Shown here: piece after piece, positions 1 through 6,780 of the stretch
How positions within the stretch are numbered: the stretch's first letter is position 1
Layout: each line of letters begins with the position of its first letter
From: JAJXUB01 sp047974805
GTDB taxonomy: Bacteria; Actinomycetota; Actinomycetes; Actinomycetales; Dermatophilaceae
Length of the DNA stretch: 52,652 nucleotides
NCBI GenBank assembly: GCA_047974805.1
Contig: JBKECS010000097.1
Span: 1-52,652, forward strand
Direction of reading: 5' to 3'
Program-made: the position numbers and the translations under genes
The notes under the pieces: generated by a model
What the model saw: only the letters and a program-made list of their open reading frames with translations
What the model was told of the DNA's origin: nothing
The model's database searches: none

Positions 1-67
1 CCGCTGCCTTCTCCTCCGGGGAGTAGCGCCGCGTCTGCGGCTTCCCGGGCACCTGCTCCCTGGGCAT
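1..67 (-). CDS. IS3-family transposase OrfA, N-terminus only
   Basis: The minus strand from an ATG at 67 reads MPREQVPGKPQTRRYSPEEK followed by AA, then leaves the window. A basic start followed by RRYSPEEKAA is typical of the helix-turn-helix OrfA proteins of IS3 elements, which bind the terminal repeats and are joined to OrfB by programmed frameshifting to give the active transposase. An AGGA lies 7 nt before the ATG, and the start sits 53 nt inside a probable IS end. Only 22 residues are visible, so the subgroup cannot be assigned and intactness is unknown. Confidence 0.6.
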   Translation of the reverse strand, partial: MPREQVPGKPQTRRYSPEEKAA

Positions 68-121
68 GTGCTCATCCTCGTTTCCAAGGTCACGAGCCTC
101 CAAGAAACCCAGTGCGGTTCA
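1..121 (-). mobile_element. Partial IS3-family insertion sequence, one terminus
   Basis: Seen: read on the minus strand, the sequence starting at 121 begins TGAACCGCACTGGGTTTC, and 53 nt further on a transposase OrfA reading frame starts at 67 and runs off the left edge. Known: many actinobacterial IS3 elements have terminal inverted repeats starting TGAACCGC, with the first transposase frame about 50-70 nt inside the end. Inferred: base 121 is the outer end of the element, and everything to the left is IS. The other end, the target duplication and orfB are outside the window, so neither the boundary nor activity can be proven here. Confidence 0.6.
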
Positions 122-336
122 CGCTCCACTCCGGCATCCGCTACGTCACCCCCGACGACGAACACACCGGGCGTGGACCAGCCATCAGAGCAGCCCGCGC
201 CACCGGCTTCGCCCAAGCCGCGAAAGACCGGCTTGCCTACCACCGCAACCACCGGAACCACCGGAACCACCGGAACCACCGGAACAATCAACCCAACCCA
301 GAAGACCCCCCCCCGGCTGGGCCCCCTGAGGGTTGA
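122..336 (+). pseudogene. Possible 3' remnant of an rve-type transposase
   Basis: One plus-strand frame, open from the left edge to a TGA at 334-336, encodes SGIRYVTPDDEHTGRGPAIR and then ARATGFAQAAKDRLAYHRNH just outside the IS end. Its third positions are mostly G or C until the repeat region. The YVTPDD-H-GR pattern resembles the C-terminal tail of IS3/IS481-type OrfB integrases, in which a similar YVTPDDVH-GR motif occurs. No start, catalytic DDE domain or terminal repeat remains. Inferred: the IS at 1-121 inserted into, or recombined next to, an older transposase copy. The family call rests on a short motif and could be wrong. Confidence 0.4.
247..285 (+). repeat. Short tandem repeat, 9-bp unit
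   Basis: AACCACCGG is repeated four times without change (247-255, 256-264, 265-273, 274-282) and followed by a partial copy. The unit is a multiple of three, so it adds Asn-His-Arg triplets in the transposase-remnant frame without shifting it. It looks like slippage in DNA no longer under selection. Confidence 0.85.
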
Positions 337-807
337 TCTCGAGCCCCAACCCGGACAAAGACGCTGAAACAGGTCACCGCCACCACCAATACACCTCCAC
401 GACACCATGTGTGCCTCCCTCGCTCCCACGCCGAGTCAAACACACACCGCACCAGCCCGCACGGCGTCATCCACAGGCACCACGGGCAGAGGGAGCTTCG
501 CCCCATGGGCTATCGAAGGCGGCACCCCGAGCCGACCCCGACTATCCCACCAGAACTCGGTAAACAGCCGTTGTATAGGGCCAGAGAAAGTCACCGCTGA
601 CTACCGCCAGTACTTGGTGCCGGTGGACGGAAAGAAGGTCGCACGGATCCCCGACGGCGGCAGCTAGACCGTGCCCGTCAAGGACTCCCGGCGCGGCGAC
701 CGCAGCTGGATGAACGACCGTCCCCCGGCGTATGCTGACCGGCTGGTCGCCTGGTTTCAGGGGGCCAGGGGCAGTGACGCCGCATCGACCGGAAGGGCGA
801 AACGCTT
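337..807. other. Degraded stretch without a recognisable gene
   Basis: No convincing gene was found between the transposase remnant and sdaA. Short overlapping frames exist on the plus strand but change frame bias repeatedly. The last 25 codons of a plus-strand frame ending in TAG at 665-667 (VTADYRQYLVPVDGKKVARI and five more residues) have strongly GC-biased third positions, so they may be the tail of a decayed gene; the product is not recognised. The final 70 bases probably hold the sdaA promoter and leader. Confidence 0.5.
731..736 (+). promoter_or_regulatory. Candidate -10 box for sdaA
   Basis: TATGCT matches the actinobacterial TANNNT -10 pattern and would give a leader of about 65 nt before the GTG at 808. 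No clear -35 was seen at 16-18 nt. Weak support. Confidence 0.25.
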
Positions 808-2202
808 GTGGCTCTGAGTGCGTTCGACCTGTTCTCCGTCGGTATCGGTCCGTCGAGTTCGCATACGGTCGGGCCGATGCGTGCCGCAGGCATGTTCCTC
901 GCTCTGCTGGAACACCAGCACCACCTCGATTCGGTGACTCGGGTCCGGGCGGAACTCTTCGGTTCCCTGGGTGCCACCGGGCACGGACACGGCTCGGTCG
1001 CTGCGGTGCTGTTGGGCCTAGCCGGGGAAAGCCCCGAAAGCACCGACCCCACCACGACCGGCGATGCTGTGGCCCAGATCCGCCAGAGTGGGCTGCTGCC
1101 GCTCGGAGGCAGCCACCGTGTCCCCATCGATGTCGATAAGGACATCGTCTTGCACCGCAAGACGACCTTGCCGTTCCACGCCAACGGAATGCGCTTCACC
1201 GCCTACCGCGTTGGCCCGGCCACGGGGCCGGTGAACGCCAGCGACATCCTGTTGACCAGGGACTACTACTCGGTCGGTGGAGGCTTTGTCCTGGACGAGG
1301 ACGAGGTCCAGGGCCAACGAATCGTGCCGGACACCACGCCGGTGGCTTATCCGTTCGCAACGGCCGCCGACCTGATGGCCGCCTGTGACGCCTCCGGGCT
1401 GCCGGTCAGCGGGGTCATGCTGGCCAACGAGCTGTCCTGGCGTGCCGAGCAGCAGGTCCGCGCCGATCTGCTGGATCTTTGGGCGGTGATGCAGGCGAGT
1501 GTGCAGCGCGGCATACGCACTCATGGCGTGCTCCCCGGCGGGTTGAAGGTGCGCCGCCGGGCACCGCGGCTGCTTCAGCAGCTTCATTCGGGGATGTCCG
1601 CTGATCCCCTCGTTGCCATGGACTGGGTCACCCTGTGGGCGCTGGCGGTCAACGAGGAGAACGCCTCCGGGGGGCGCATCGTCACCGCGCCAACCAATGG
1701 GGCTGCCGGGATCATCCCGGCTGTGTTGCACTACTACGTCACCTATGTCCCTGGCGCGGACGACGACGGGGTCGTTCGATTCCTGCTGACCGCTGCCGCC
1801 ATCGGCGCCTTGTTCAAGCAGAATGCCTCGATCTCCGGGGCGGAGGTCGGCTGTCAGGGCGAGGTCGGATCAGCGTGCTCCATGGCCGCCGGGGCCTTGG
1901 CCGAAGTCCTCGGCGGTACACCCCAACAGGTGGAAAACGCCGCCGAAATCGGCATCGAACACAACCTTGGCCTGACCTGCGACCCGGTCGGCGGGCTGGT
2001 TCAGGTACCGTGCATCGAACGCAACGCCGTGGGCGCGATCAAGGCCATCACTGCGGCCAGGCTGGCGTTGCACGGCGACGGGCGCCAGGTCGTCTCGTTG
2101 GACCTGGCGATCAAGACGATGCGCGAGACCGGGCGCGACATGAAGGTGAAGTACAAGGAGACCGCCCGCGGCGGGCTCGCGGTCAACATCATCGAGTGCT
2201 AG
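808..2202 (+). CDS. sdaA: L-serine ammonia-lyase, iron-sulfur dependent, single chain
   Basis: Converts L-serine to pyruvate and ammonia in the cytoplasm. The 464-residue product has the fused layout: an N-terminal beta domain starting with FDLFSVGIGPSSSHTVGPMR, then the catalytic alpha domain with ENASGGRIVTAPTNGAAG. The three cysteines expected to hold the [4Fe-4S] cluster are C349, C391 and C402, with the family spacing C-x41-C-x10-C; C357 is additional. The chain ends in Cys, as in characterised members whose C-terminal Cys plugs the active site. The GTG start at 808 follows GGAAGGG by about 10 nt. The gene converges on purU with a 25-nt gap. Serine breakdown and formyl-folate turnover are linked in one-carbon metabolism, but the opposite orientation gives no evidence for co-regulation. 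Confidence 0.95.
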   Translation: MALSAFDLFSVGIGPSSSHTVGPMRAAGMFLALLEHQHHLDSVTRVRAELFGSLGATGHGHGSVAAVLLGLAGESPESTDPTTTGDAVAQIRQSGLLPLGGSHRVPIDVDKDIVLHRKTTLPFHANGMRFTAYRVGPATGPVNASDILLTRDYYSVGGGFVLDEDEVQGQRIVPDTTPVAYPFATAADLMAACDASGLPVSGVMLANELSWRAEQQVRADLLDLWAVMQASVQRGIRTHGVLPGGLKVRRRAPRLLQQLHSGMSADPLVAMDWVTLWALAVNEENASGGRIVTAPTNGAAGIIPAVLHYYVTYVPGADDDGVVRFLLTAAAIGALFKQNASISGAEVGCQGEVGSACSMAAGALAEVLGGTPQQVENAAEIGIEHNLGLTCDPVGGLVQVPCIERNAVGAIKAITAARLALHGDGRQVVSLDLAIKTMRETGRDMKVKYKETARGGLAVNIIEC

Positions 2203-2227
2203 CCGAGGTGGGGCCGTGCGACATCGG

Positions 2228-3112
2228 TCAGCTGAAGACGACGGTCCGGTCGAGGTTGAGGATGACCCTGGACTGACAGTGCCAGGTCACGGCGCGGGCC
2301 AGCACCCGGGATTCGCACTCCTGCCCTGAGCGCACCAGGTCCACTGCGGACATCCGATGATCGACCCGGATGACGTCCTGCTCGATGATGGGCCCCTCGT
2401 CCAGGTCCGCGGTGACGTAGTGCGCCGTCGCACCGATGAGCTTCACCCCGCGGGCGAACGCCTGGTGGTAGGGCTTGGCCCCCTTGAAGCTCGGCAGGAA
2501 GCTGTGGTGGATGTTGATGATCCGTCCGGGGAAGTCGCCCGCCAGGTCGTCCGAGAGGACCTGCATATAACGCGCGAGGACGACCAGGTCGATCTGGTAG
2601 TCGGCCAGCACCACCCGCAGCGCCGCCTCTGCCTCGGCCTTGGTCGCCGCAGTGACCGGAATGTGGACGAACGGGACCTGGTATGCCGCCGCTAGCGGTT
2701 CCAGGTCGAGATGATTGGAGACGATGACCGGGATGTCCGCGTTAATCGCCCCGGTCCGCCAGCGGAACAGCAGGTCGTTGAGGCAGTGCCCGGAGGAGCT
2801 GACCATGACGAGCATGCGCACCGGGGCGTCGGTGCGCCGGATCTGGAAGGTCATGTCCAGCGCCGGCACCAACGCGTTGAAGTCCTCGTGCAGAGTCGCC
2901 TCAGTTGGCCCGTCCGGCGGGATCGAACAGACGATCCTCATGAAGAACACGTCATTGCGGGGATCGTTGAACTGTTGGCTCTCGATGATGTTCGCGCCGC
3001 GTTGAAGCAACAGCTGGCTGACCCGGGCGACGATGCCCGGCCGGTCGGGACAGGAGAGATTGACGACGACATCCACCGCCCCATCGTGACGGGAAAGCGC
3101 GGCTGAGACCAC
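2228..3112 (-). CDS. purU: Formyltetrahydrofolate deformylase
   Basis: Hydrolyses 10-formyltetrahydrofolate to formate and tetrahydrofolate, balancing one-carbon pools and supplying formate. The 294-residue protein has an N-terminal ACT domain (about residues 13-90, with NLSCPDRPGIVARVSQLL) and a C-terminal formyl-transferase fold (about 95-285). The catalytic Asn-His-Asp set is visible in RIINIHHSFLPSF and in TADLDEGPIIEQDV. The GTG start at 3112 has GGGGT about 8 nt upstream. It is the last gene of a minus-strand run MarC, PHP phosphoesterase, PurU, with a 45-nt gap to the PHP gene. Length and motifs are normal for the family. Confidence 0.94.
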   Translation of the reverse strand: MVSAALSRHDGAVDVVVNLSCPDRPGIVARVSQLLLQRGANIIESQQFNDPRNDVFFMRIVCSIPPDGPTEATLHEDFNALVPALDMTFQIRRTDAPVRMLVMVSSSGHCLNDLLFRWRTGAINADIPVIVSNHLDLEPLAAAYQVPFVHIPVTAATKAEAEAALRVVLADYQIDLVVLARYMQVLSDDLAGDFPGRIINIHHSFLPSFKGAKPYHQAFARGVKLIGATAHYVTADLDEGPIIEQDVIRVDHRMSAVDLVRSGQECESRVLARAVTWHCQSRVILNLDRTVVFS

Positions 3113-3157
3113 AGCGTCTTACCCCACGTGGCTGCTCCAGCCGGAGCAGGCACCTCC

Positions 3158-4021
3158 TCAGCCGGCGAATCGCAGCACGGGCAAGCCGCCGGCAGCGCTC
3201 GCTTGTGCTTCGATCTGTTCCAACACCGTCGGATCGGTGGTGTGTTCGCCGAGCACGTTAGCCTTTCCGGTGCCGTGGTAGTCGCTCGAGCCGGTGACCA
3301 ACAGCTGGAGGTGTTCGGCGAGGTCGAGGGCGTGCGCGAGGTGGGCCGGGGTGTGATCGCGGTGAAAGGCCTCAATCCCGGCCAGCCCTGCGTCGGCCAT
3401 CGCCTCGATGACCTCATCCGGCACCACCCGACCACGCGCTGCCGCTAGCGGATGGGCCATAACTGGCACACCACCGGCGCGACGTACCAGCCGGACGGCG
3501 TCAAGGACATCCGTCGCGTAGTGCGGCACGAAAAAGGCGCCTTGGCCGCTGAGATACCCCGCGAAGGCAGCATCCCGGGTCGGCACCACCCCGGCAGCGA
3601 CCAGGGCATCGGCGATGTGGGGACGCCCCACGGTGGCATCGTCCCCGTGCACCTGGGCGAGCACGTCGGCATACGTGATGGGTACGCCGGCTCGCTCCAT
3701 CAGCTCGACCATCGTGACCAACCGGGTGGCCCTGCTATCGCGGGTATGCCGCAGCTCCGCGAGCAGGTCGGGATCGTCCGGGTCCGGCAAGTAGGCGAGC
3801 AAGTGGATACTGATGCCCCCGGAGGTCGTCGACATCTCGATCCCGCGAACGAGGGTGATGCCACGGCGTTCCGCAGCACGCGCGGCGTCGTCCCAACCCC
3901 GGGTCGAATCGTGGTCGGTGATTGCCAGGGTGGTGATCCCCGCGTCGGCGGCGGCATGGACCAACTCGGTTGGGGAATCGGTACCGTCGCTGGCCGTGCT
4001 GTGGGTATGCAGGTCGATCAC
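3158..4021 (-). CDS. PHP-domain phosphoesterase (YciV/RNase AM type)
   Basis: A 287-residue cytoplasmic metal-dependent phosphoesterase. The four PHP motifs are visible: IDLHTHSTASDGTDSP at the N-terminus, AITDHDSTRG, GIEMSTTSGG, and late His and Asp residues in VMAHPLA and GSSDYHGTGK. Such proteins bind two or three metals; E. coli YciV (RNase AM) trims 5' ends of RNA and removes the 3' phosphate from 3',5'-nucleoside bisphosphates. Which of these applies here cannot be read from sequence. It starts 7 nt after marC and precedes purU, so the three probably share a transcript. Confidence 0.85.
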   Translation of the reverse strand: MIDLHTHSTASDGTDSPTELVHAAADAGITTLAITDHDSTRGWDDAARAAERRGITLVRGIEMSTTSGGISIHLLAYLPDPDDPDLLAELRHTRDSRATRLVTMVELMERAGVPITYADVLAQVHGDDATVGRPHIADALVAAGVVPTRDAAFAGYLSGQGAFFVPHYATDVLDAVRLVRRAGGVPVMAHPLAAARGRVVPDEVIEAMADAGLAGIEAFHRDHTPAHLAHALDLAEHLQLLVTGSSDYHGTGKANVLGEHTTDPTVLEQIEAQASAAGGLPVLRFAG

Positions 4022-4028
4022 GGCGCGA

Positions 4029-4637
4029 TCACCCGCCCGCGCTACGAGCGAATGCGATGACGCTGTCGGCGATCATCTGGACGGCAATGGCGGACAACAG
4101 GAGCCCGGCAATCCGGGTGAGCAGCACGATCCCGCTGTCCTTGAGGACGCGTTTGAGCGCGCCGGCGAAGTGCAGTGTCAACCACACCACGCCCAGTGCC
4201 GCCATCAAGGCTAGGCCAACGGTGAGCAAACCGACAGCGCCGTCGGCCTGTTGCACGGCGAGCATGGTGGCCACGATCGCGCCCGGGCCGGCGAGCAGGG
4301 GGGTGCCCAAGGGCACCAGGGCGACATTGACCCCGGCATCGCGCAATTCTTCGCTCTCGGAGCCGGTGAGGAGGTCGAGGGCGACGATGAGCAGGAGCAG
4401 CCCTCCGGCACCCTGGAGGGCGGGGAGGGATATGTGCAGATAGTCGAGGATGCGTTGACCGAAGACCGCGAATCCGGCGATCACGACCAGGGCAACCAAG
4501 GAGGCCCGCGCGGCGGCGGCCTTTTGGGCATCCCGGTCCAGCAGCCGGGTCAATCCGAGGAAGACTGGGATAGCGCCGGGTGGGTCCATGATGACCAGCA
4601 GTGTGACGAAGGTCGACACGAACGTTTGACCATTCAC
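4029..4637 (-). CDS. MarC-family integral membrane protein
   Basis: A 202-residue membrane protein with about six hydrophobic segments and the family signatures MDPPGAIPVFLGLT near the N-terminus and PLGTPLLAGPGAIVATML in the middle. MarC proteins (UPF0056) are widespread inner-membrane proteins without an agreed function; the old link to multiple antibiotic resistance in E. coli was not upheld. I chose the GTG at 4637 because GGAGG (4643-4647) lies 5 nt before it; a TTG at 4649 would overlap that site. The PHP gene follows by 7 nt. A 140-nt leader carrying a nested inverted repeat separates it from the maoC gene. Confidence 0.85.
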   Translation of the reverse strand: MNGQTFVSTFVTLLVIMDPPGAIPVFLGLTRLLDRDAQKAAAARASLVALVVIAGFAVFGQRILDYLHISLPALQGAGGLLLLIVALDLLTGSESEELRDAGVNVALVPLGTPLLAGPGAIVATMLAVQQADGAVGLLTVGLALMAALGVVWLTLHFAGALKRVLKDSGIVLLTRIAGLLLSAIAVQMIADSVIAFARSAGG

Positions 4638-4776
4638 ATGCGCCTCCAAGCCCGTGGCCGGGTTCGATCTCGTGGCACGTCATCCGACATCACCATGGTG
4701 CCAGGGGCGGGTTGGCCAAACCGTCCGCTCCGGGGTGAGACTGCGCGGGGCATACGCATGGGCGTTGCCGCTACGC

Positions 4777-4831
4777 AAGGGAAACCCGAGCTTCGCTAGG
4801 GAAAGCTTCCCTTGTCAAGTTCGGGTTTCCC
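4777..4831 (-). repeat. Nested inverted repeat, possible terminator or attenuator
   Basis: The outer arms 4779-4793 and 4817-4831 pair over 15 positions with one mismatch (GGGAAACCCGA against TCGGGTTTCCC at their ends). Between them AGGGAA (4798-4803) and TTCCCT (4807-4812) form a second hairpin with a 3-nt loop. AAGGGAA at 4777 can also pair with TTCCCTT at 4807, so two structures compete. It lies 23 nt past the maoC stop and about 140 nt before marC on the same strand. No U-run follows. It could end maoC transcription, act in the marC leader, or be a dispersed palindromic element. Confidence 0.6.
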
Positions 4832-4853
4832 ACCTGAGGCGTAAAACCGGAGG

Positions 4854-5384
4854 TCAGGGGGTGGGGCCGGGCCAGTTCTTGTCCGGGCGAGGCACCGGGC
4901 GGGCGGGCTGTTCCCCGCCTCGAGCATCCAGATAATTCTGCTTGGGCACCAAGACCTTGCGCCTGAAGATGCACACAACCGTGCCGTCCTGGTTGTAGCC
5001 GATGCTCTCGACATAGACCACTCCCCGGTCATCCTTGGAGGTGGACTCCCACTTGTCCAACACGGTGGTCTCGGCATACAGGGTGTCGCCGTGGAAGGTC
5101 GGGGCGACGTGCCGCAGCGACTCAATCTCCAGGTTCGCGATGGCTTTGCCGGAGATATCCGGGACGGACATGCCCAGCACGAGCGAATAGACATAGTTGC
5201 CGACCACGACGTTCTTGCCGAACTGGGTGGTCTCCCCCGCATAGTGGCTATCCAGGTGCAACGGGTGGTGGTTCATGGTGAGCAGGCAGAAGAGATGGTC
5301 GTCGTACTCGGTGACCGTCTTGCCGGGCCAGTGCCGATACGTCGCGCCGACCTCGAACTCTTCGTAGCTGCGTCCAAACTGCAT
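4854..5384 (-). CDS. MaoC-family hydratase, mesaconyl-CoA hydratase-like
   Basis: A 176-residue single hot-dog-fold acyl-CoA hydratase. The N-terminus FGRSYEEFEVGATYRHWPGK and the motif LLTMNHHPLHLDSHYA identify the family. Actinobacterial proteins of this type sit beside crotonyl-CoA carboxylase/reductase genes and are thought to hydrate mesaconyl-CoA in the ethylmalonyl-CoA pathway; substrate is inferred, not shown. In classic hydratase-2 enzymes the motif is GDxNPLH; here the positions read MNHHPLH, so the usual catalytic Asp is Asn while the last His is kept. ATG at 5384 has AGGA 7 nt upstream. The Pro/Gly-rich last 20 residues are probably disordered. An acyl-CoA dehydrogenase and two CitE-like lyases on the same strand within 13 kb may serve the same pathway. 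Confidence 0.8.
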   Translation of the reverse strand: MQFGRSYEEFEVGATYRHWPGKTVTEYDDHLFCLLTMNHHPLHLDSHYAGETTQFGKNVVVGNYVYSLVLGMSVPDISGKAIANLEIESLRHVAPTFHGDTLYAETTVLDKWESTSKDDRGVVYVESIGYNQDGTVVCIFRRKVLVPKQNYLDARGGEQPARPVPRPDKNWPGPTP

Positions 5385-5555
5385 ACCGGCATCCTGCCCA
5401 TTGCCCGAGCCTGCGGCCAGGGTCGTATGCCGTGAACCCCCTCACACACACCGCATCGTGCGACGCCCGCCGGGTGAGCTGATGACCGGCCGGGCTGGCT
5501 GTTCAGCTGATGCTGCCATCAGGGCGCATCTTCGAGAGGCACCGCGGAGCACGAC

Positions 5556-5561
5556 TAGGCT
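5556..5561 (+). promoter_or_regulatory. -10 box for leaderless nucleotidyltransferase gene
   Basis: TAGGCT lies 6 nt before the GTG at 5568, the spacing expected when transcription starts at the start codon. No Shine-Dalgarno sequence precedes the GTG. It would drive the whole coupled run to glpD. Confidence 0.5.
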
Positions 5562-5567
5562 GGGTCT

Positions 5568-6434
5568 GTGCAGGATGACGGGGCCTTGGCAACCGAAATC
5601 GTGCCTCGGCACGTTCGGATCCGGTTTGCCCACGCCAGTGCACAATCGGTGGCCGACCGGGCCGGCGTGGATGTGCTGCACATCAAGGGCGCCAGCCTCG
5701 ACCCCAACCTCAACCCCGGGCGGGCCGAGAGCAGCGACGCCGATGTGCTGGTTAGGCCATCGCATGTCACGCAATTCATGGAGGCGCTGCCGGCGGCGGG
5801 CTGGAACCTGTGGTGCGACTTCGAGGAGGGCTCCTTGTTCGAGCACGCCGCCTCGCTGCACCATCAGTGGTACGGCATGCTCGATGTGCACCAGAACTTC
5901 CCTGGTCTGCACCGCGACCCAGCGGGCGCGTTCGATCTGCTGTGGCGCAGCCGGACCGAACGCCTCATCGGCGGCGCCCCATGTGCCGCGCCAGGGCCGA
6001 CTCATGAGCACCTCATCATGCTGTTGCATGCCGCCCGCAGCCCGGGGAAGGATCTTGACATCCTCAACCACTGGCAGCGGCTGGAACCGCAGGAGCAGGC
6101 GGTGATCCGCGACGAGGCGGAAGCCCTGGGCGCAACCGTCGGGCTCGACGTGGCCCTCGGACTCGTCGATGAGACGGCGTCACCCGAGGTGGAACTGTGG
6201 CTGCTCAGCCTCGACAACAGCGACCGGCTGCAGGAGTGGCGGGCCCGGTGGCGGAACACCTCCGGACTGCACGATCGGGCCGCGTTGGCGGCGCGCGCGC
6301 TGCGGGTGAACCGGTTCGCCCTTGGTCAACGATTGGGTCACCCACCATCCTCAAGCGAAATCCGCAAAGAATGGTGGCGACGAGCCGGCGCCGGGCTGCT
6401 CGCCGCTGCCCGGATGCTGCCGGGTATCCGATGA
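5568..6434 (+). CDS. Nucleotidyltransferase-family protein (NTP_transf_5 type)
   Basis: 288 residues. The segment LHIKGASLDPNLNPGRAESS followed by DADVLVRPSHVTQFMEALP matches the family pattern K-G-x-L ... sD-x-D-x-L-v-r-p, with K40 and the metal-binding pair D57/D59. These proteins resemble nucleotidyltransferases, often stand next to PqqD-like proteins in polysaccharide or lasso-peptide loci, and mostly lack a proven substrate. Here the next gene is indeed PqqD-like, overlapping by 4 nt (ATGA). No precursor peptide, transglutaminase-like protease, asparagine-synthetase-like cyclase or glycosyltransferase lies beside it, so a lasso-peptide role is not supported. The start at 5568 is GTG without a ribosome site but with a -10 box 6 nt upstream. 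Target unknown. Confidence 0.7.
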   Translation: MQDDGALATEIVPRHVRIRFAHASAQSVADRAGVDVLHIKGASLDPNLNPGRAESSDADVLVRPSHVTQFMEALPAAGWNLWCDFEEGSLFEHAASLHHQWYGMLDVHQNFPGLHRDPAGAFDLLWRSRTERLIGGAPCAAPGPTHEHLIMLLHAARSPGKDLDILNHWQRLEPQEQAVIRDEAEALGATVGLDVALGLVDETASPEVELWLLSLDNSDRLQEWRARWRNTSGLHDRAALAARALRVNRFALGQRLGHPPSSSEIRKEWWRRAGAGLLAAARMLPGIR

Positions 6435-6775
6435 GGTATGCCCTGCCCACGGGCCACGCCTGGGTGATCGAGGACGAGCCGGAGGACCGCGTGGTCTACC
6501 TGGCCCAGATGCCCGACGGAGTTCCGTACATTCTCCGGAGCGCAGCCGCCGCCGTGTGGTTGGCCGCCATCACTTGGGGACGCCAGGACGACATCGTCGC
6601 CGAGGTCGCCCGGGAGTACCACGTCGAGGTTGACGTGGTGGAATCGGACGCCTTGACCTTCTTGGAGAATCTGGCCGAGCACGGCCTGCTGGCCCAGATG
6701 CCCTCGGAGGACGCCGCAGCCGTGGGCGGGCCCGACCGGGTGAACGATGAGGACGGAGAAGACGGGGATGGTTGA
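6431..6775 (+). CDS. PqqD-like peptide-binding protein
   Basis: A 114-residue protein resembling the PqqD/RRE winged-helix fold. Visible are a YILRSAAAAVWLAAI helix, an alternating beta/helix region around DDIVAEVAREYHVEVDVVES, the helix DALTFLENLAEHGLL, and an acidic tail (NDEDGEDGDG). PqqD proteins bind leader peptides and present them to modifying enzymes; stand-alone copies also occur beside nucleotidyltransferase-like proteins without known precursors. The ATG at 6431 overlaps the TGA of the nucleotidyltransferase, so translation is probably coupled. The next gene, glpK, begins at or just after this stop. An upstream in-frame extension was rejected because it would overlap the nucleotidyltransferase by more than 230 nt. 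Whether it serves peptide modification or an envelope polymer cannot be decided. Confidence 0.7.
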   Translation: MRYALPTGHAWVIEDEPEDRVVYLAQMPDGVPYILRSAAAAVWLAAITWGRQDDIVAEVAREYHVEVDVVESDALTFLENLAEHGLLAQMPSEDAAAVGGPDRVNDEDGEDGDG

Positions 6776-6780
6776 GCACG

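Noticed and set aside
700..807. Possible glycine or serine-related riboswitch before sdaA
   Set aside because: The conserved glycine-aptamer elements are missing; only short GC-rich inverted segments are present.
5442..6775. Lasso-peptide cluster around the PqqD-like gene
   Set aside because: No transglutaminase-like protease, asparagine-synthetase-like cyclase or precursor with a suitable leader was found nearby.
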